Assembly (NCBI GenBank): GCA_036939975.1
Contig: JALLPB010000191.1
Location: forward strand, 1 to 20,915
DNA: 20,915 nt
Direction of reading: 5' to 3'
Source: Cyclostephanos tholiformis
Taxonomy: Eukaryota; Bacillariophyta; Thalassiosirophyceae; Thalassiosirales; Thalassiosiraceae
Position 1 is the stretch's first letter, and every line of letters starts with the position of its first letter. A program made the position numbers and the translations under genes. Shown here in pieces: positions 19,124 to 20,915 of the stretch. Under the pieces are notes generated by a model. That model saw only the letters and a list, made by a program, of their open reading frames with translations. It did not search any database and was not told where the DNA came from.

Positions 19124-19350
19124 ATCCCCGAGCACCAAGTGTTGATTTAAATTAGTACTTAGTACGTTTGCGGGCGATCTGTAAGAAAATGACTTTAATT
19201 ATCTATGCGTGACACGATTCTATACCTGCTGAAGTCGAGTCTTACTACCAAATGAATAGTATTACTCGGAGTGAAGCTATCACATGGGATATACGCAGCT
19301 TGGCCTTGTTATGTATGAACGCCTTCCTGTAGATTCAATACGATAGCGAG

Positions 19351-20661
19351 TCACTTCTTCCTATTAAATCCGCCCCCACCAGCAGCCTTCTTGCCGATCT
19401 TCTTTCCCTTCCCCTTGGCCGCTTCCACCTCCGCCTTCCTCTTAGCGGCTTTCTTGGCATCATTCTCCGGATTGCTCTTCACGGCGAAGAAACTATCCAT
19501 CCTAGACTGCGGCTTCGTCGTGGCCTTGAAGGCCTTCTGCAGCTTCTCGATGCTGCTCTGTACACGATCGGGATTGAACCCCATCTCGTCGACCAAGAAG
19601 GACTTCAAGGGGCCGGGTTGGCATTCTTTCCACCGCAGATCGATCTCCGAGTCTGGCAAGACCTCGTGATTGTTGAAGAGATGCCGTGCCTCGACATAGA
19701 CGGGAATGATCTCATCGTTGTTATCTTCTTCGTCATCATCTCCGGCGTCGTTATCCGCATCCCTCTCGTCCTCGTTCGTTTTTCGCCCATCCGCCTTTTT
19801 ACGCTTCCTAGCCTCGTTAGGCTCGTAACTCTCAGGAACGACGTGCTTTTCCCTATTGATGTGCTTCAGAATCGTCTCGATGTTGCCGTGCTCCCTCACC
19901 AGCCTCAGGGCCGTCTTCGGCCCTATGCCGCGTATCGTCTCGCAGTAATCGCAACCCAATAGTATGCACAGGTCGACGAACTGGTCGTGGCTGAGCCCAA
20001 GGCCCGATATCGCCTTCGCGTAATCGATCTGCTGCACGTCCGAGTTCTTCGCATTCGCGAACGTCATCTTGCGTACCTGAACGGGGGTTCGAAATGTCAG
20101 GGCGTCCATGTCCTCGGTGGCGGTGGCATAAACCTTACCTGATCTCGCGAGGGACGCGGCCTGCGCCTCGGCCTCGCATGGAGCCCTGACCACCGGCACG
20201 CCCATCAGACCGAGGAGGCGGATGCAGTCCTCGTTCTCCTTGGTCCCAGCGCGCACCAGTCGCTTCGACTGCTTATCCTGCTCCTCGACGTCCCCCAGCT
20301 CCTCCGCGGCCTTGAGGGCCTCCTCGGCCTTAGCGCGCTTCTCTCGCCTCTTCAGGAGTTCGCCGGACTTGAATTGCGGCGGCTTACCGTCGAAGACGTA
20401 CACGGGACGTATACCCTCGACGATGAATCGTATGGTGCGGTTGAATATCCCCTGAATGTGCGAGGTCGTCTCGCCGTCGGCATTCGTGAGCATCGTCGCC
20501 TGTTGGTTGGGACCGCCGGATCGCACGGCGATTAGGAATTGGTATATCGCCATCGACGCATCCACCGCGATTTTGCGACCCTGGAGGGACGAGAGAGGGA
20601 CCTCCCGGATGCATTCGGGTGCCTCGTCAGATAAAAGCTTTGCTAGACCTTTGATTCCCAT
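19351..20661 (-). CDS. FEN1: Flap endonuclease 1
   Basis: Structure-specific 5' nuclease that removes RNA-DNA flaps during Okazaki fragment maturation and long-patch repair in the nucleus (family knowledge). The single-exon frame gives 436 residues, against about 380 in animals. The N terminus MGIKGLAKLL is exact for the family, which needs a free Gly2. Metal-binding acids are visible: Asp34 (VDAS), Asp91 (VFDGKPP), Glu163 and Glu165 (CEAEAQ), Asp184 and Asp186 (TEDMD), Asp238 (GCDYC). The helix-hairpin-helix IRGIGPKTAL is at 243-252. The PCNA-interaction box QSRMDSFF is at 385-392, followed by a basic Lys-rich tail. Unusual is an insert of about 40 residues (282-321): a basic patch, RKRKKADGRK, then a run rich in Asp, Glu and Asn, lying between PESYEP and the conserved ARHLF segment. 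It has no splice signals and is in frame, so it is probably real. Confidence 0.96.
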   Translation of the reverse strand: MGIKGLAKLLSDEAPECIREVPLSSLQGRKIAVDASMAIYQFLIAVRSGGPNQQATMLTNADGETTSHIQGIFNRTIRFIVEGIRPVYVFDGKPPQFKSGELLKRREKRAKAEEALKAAEELGDVEEQDKQSKRLVRAGTKENEDCIRLLGLMGVPVVRAPCEAEAQAASLARSGKVYATATEDMDALTFRTPVQVRKMTFANAKNSDVQQIDYAKAISGLGLSHDQFVDLCILLGCDYCETIRGIGPKTALRLVREHGNIETILKHINREKHVVPESYEPNEARKRKKADGRKTNEDERDADNDAGDDDEEDNNDEIIPVYVEARHLFNNHEVLPDSEIDLRWKECQPGPLKSFLVDEMGFNPDRVQSSIEKLQKAFKATTKPQSRMDSFFAVKSNPENDAKKAAKRKAEVEAAKGKGKKIGKKAAGGGGFNRKK

Positions 20662-20915
20662 GGTGTTGTTGCGGCTATTTATTTATTTGATTTTGTCATT
20701 GGGTTGTCTGTAGTCTGGCGCGCCATTTTTTGTTAAGAGGCTGTGATTTCTGTACTGTAGTACGTTTGGCCTCAATTTACTATCGGGTCCTTGAAAATCG
20801 AGAATTCGCCCTGAGAACTGAGCCTATTCGAGTGGTCTTAGAGGCTGCGCAGCGCAAACTTTTGCGCTGTCCATAAAGCGCAGTCTGGCCCTCCCTCCGG
20901 CGCAAATTTAGTTTG
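20662..20915 (-). promoter_or_regulatory. FEN1 upstream region with GCGCAAA words
   Basis: This region lies upstream of FEN1 and runs to the window edge. The last 70 bases carry several GCGCAAA/TTTGCGC words: 20852-20858, 20861-20867, the related AAAGCGC 20875-20881, and 20900-20906. Two overlapping palindromes are included, GCTGCGCAGC at 20844-20853 and the 20-base imperfect palindrome 20850-20869. Related words (GCGCCAAA, GCGCAAAA) also occur at window positions 3-10 and 51-58. The cluster could regulate FEN1 or an unseen divergent gene. Confidence 0.4.
20716..20725. promoter_or_regulatory. GGCGCGCC palindrome, E2F-like, upstream of FEN1
   Basis: The perfect 10-base palindrome TGGCGCGCCA is flanked by a T-run, reading CAAAAAATGGCGCGCCAGAC on the FEN1 strand. 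It is 55 bp before the FEN1 ATG. E2F/DP sites have a TTTSSCGC or GGCGCG core, and FEN1 is an S-phase gene in other eukaryotes, so an E2F/DP site is a reasonable inference, not a demonstration. Confidence 0.45.

Noticed and set aside
1..20915. CRISPR array, prokaryotic operon, viral or toxin genes
   Set aside because: No regularly spaced repeats with unique spacers, introns are present in most genes, and all recognised products are ordinary nuclear eukaryotic proteins.

Overview
The window reads as nuclear DNA of a centric diatom. It has short GT-AG introns (about 60-100 bp, with a few longer ones) and genes packed a few hundred bases apart. The fatty acid elongase closely resembles, from memory, the Thalassiosira pseudonana delta-5 elongase. 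An axonemal outer-arm dynein light chain is also present; that fits a diatom with flagellated sperm (centric), because pennates have lost flagella. Placement in or near Thalassiosirales is an inference, not proven.

Eleven protein genes are supported, and they alternate strictly in strand (- + - + - + - + - + -). In order: an ARM-repeat protein (523-2962, -); sepiapterin reductase (3321-4321, +); a SET-domain protein methyltransferase of the SETD3/Rubisco-LSMT type (4517-6157, -); a class I SAM methyltransferase broken by a G homopolymer (6609-7912, +); methylenetetrahydrofolate reductase (8182-9518, -); an ELO fatty acid elongase (10589-12154, +); transcription elongation factor TFIIS (12618-13583, -); dynein light chain LC1/DNAL1 (13810-14460, +); argininosuccinate lyase (14590-16365, -); an Asp/Ser-rich unknown protein with a C-terminal membrane anchor (16835-19083, +); and flap endonuclease FEN1 (19351-20661, -). 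Several models were rebuilt across introns: ARM, SPR, MTHFR, ELO, LC1 and ASL. In each case the spliced reading frame restores family motifs that the uninterrupted frames lack.

The genes do not form one pathway. They are housekeeping genes of pterin/folate metabolism (SPR, MTHFR), the urea cycle (ASL), polyunsaturated fatty acid synthesis (ELO), transcription (TFIIS), DNA replication and repair (FEN1) and sperm motility (LC1). Alternation creates five divergent promoter spaces and five convergent 3' spaces.

Non-genic content: an about 450-bp non-autonomous DNA transposon (MITE) with roughly 60-bp terminal inverted repeats between MTHFR and ELO; an 11-bp minisatellite near the left end; many C/G homopolymers, including a 44-base C run inside the unknown gene; a strong hairpin between the SET and methyltransferase genes; and a perfect GGCGCGCC-centred palindrome just upstream of FEN1. 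I found no CRISPR array, rRNA, convincing tRNA, virus or toxin gene. The most novel items are the unknown membrane-anchored protein with its C44 tract, the MTHFR whose regulatory domain is replaced by a small predicted beta domain, and the MITE.
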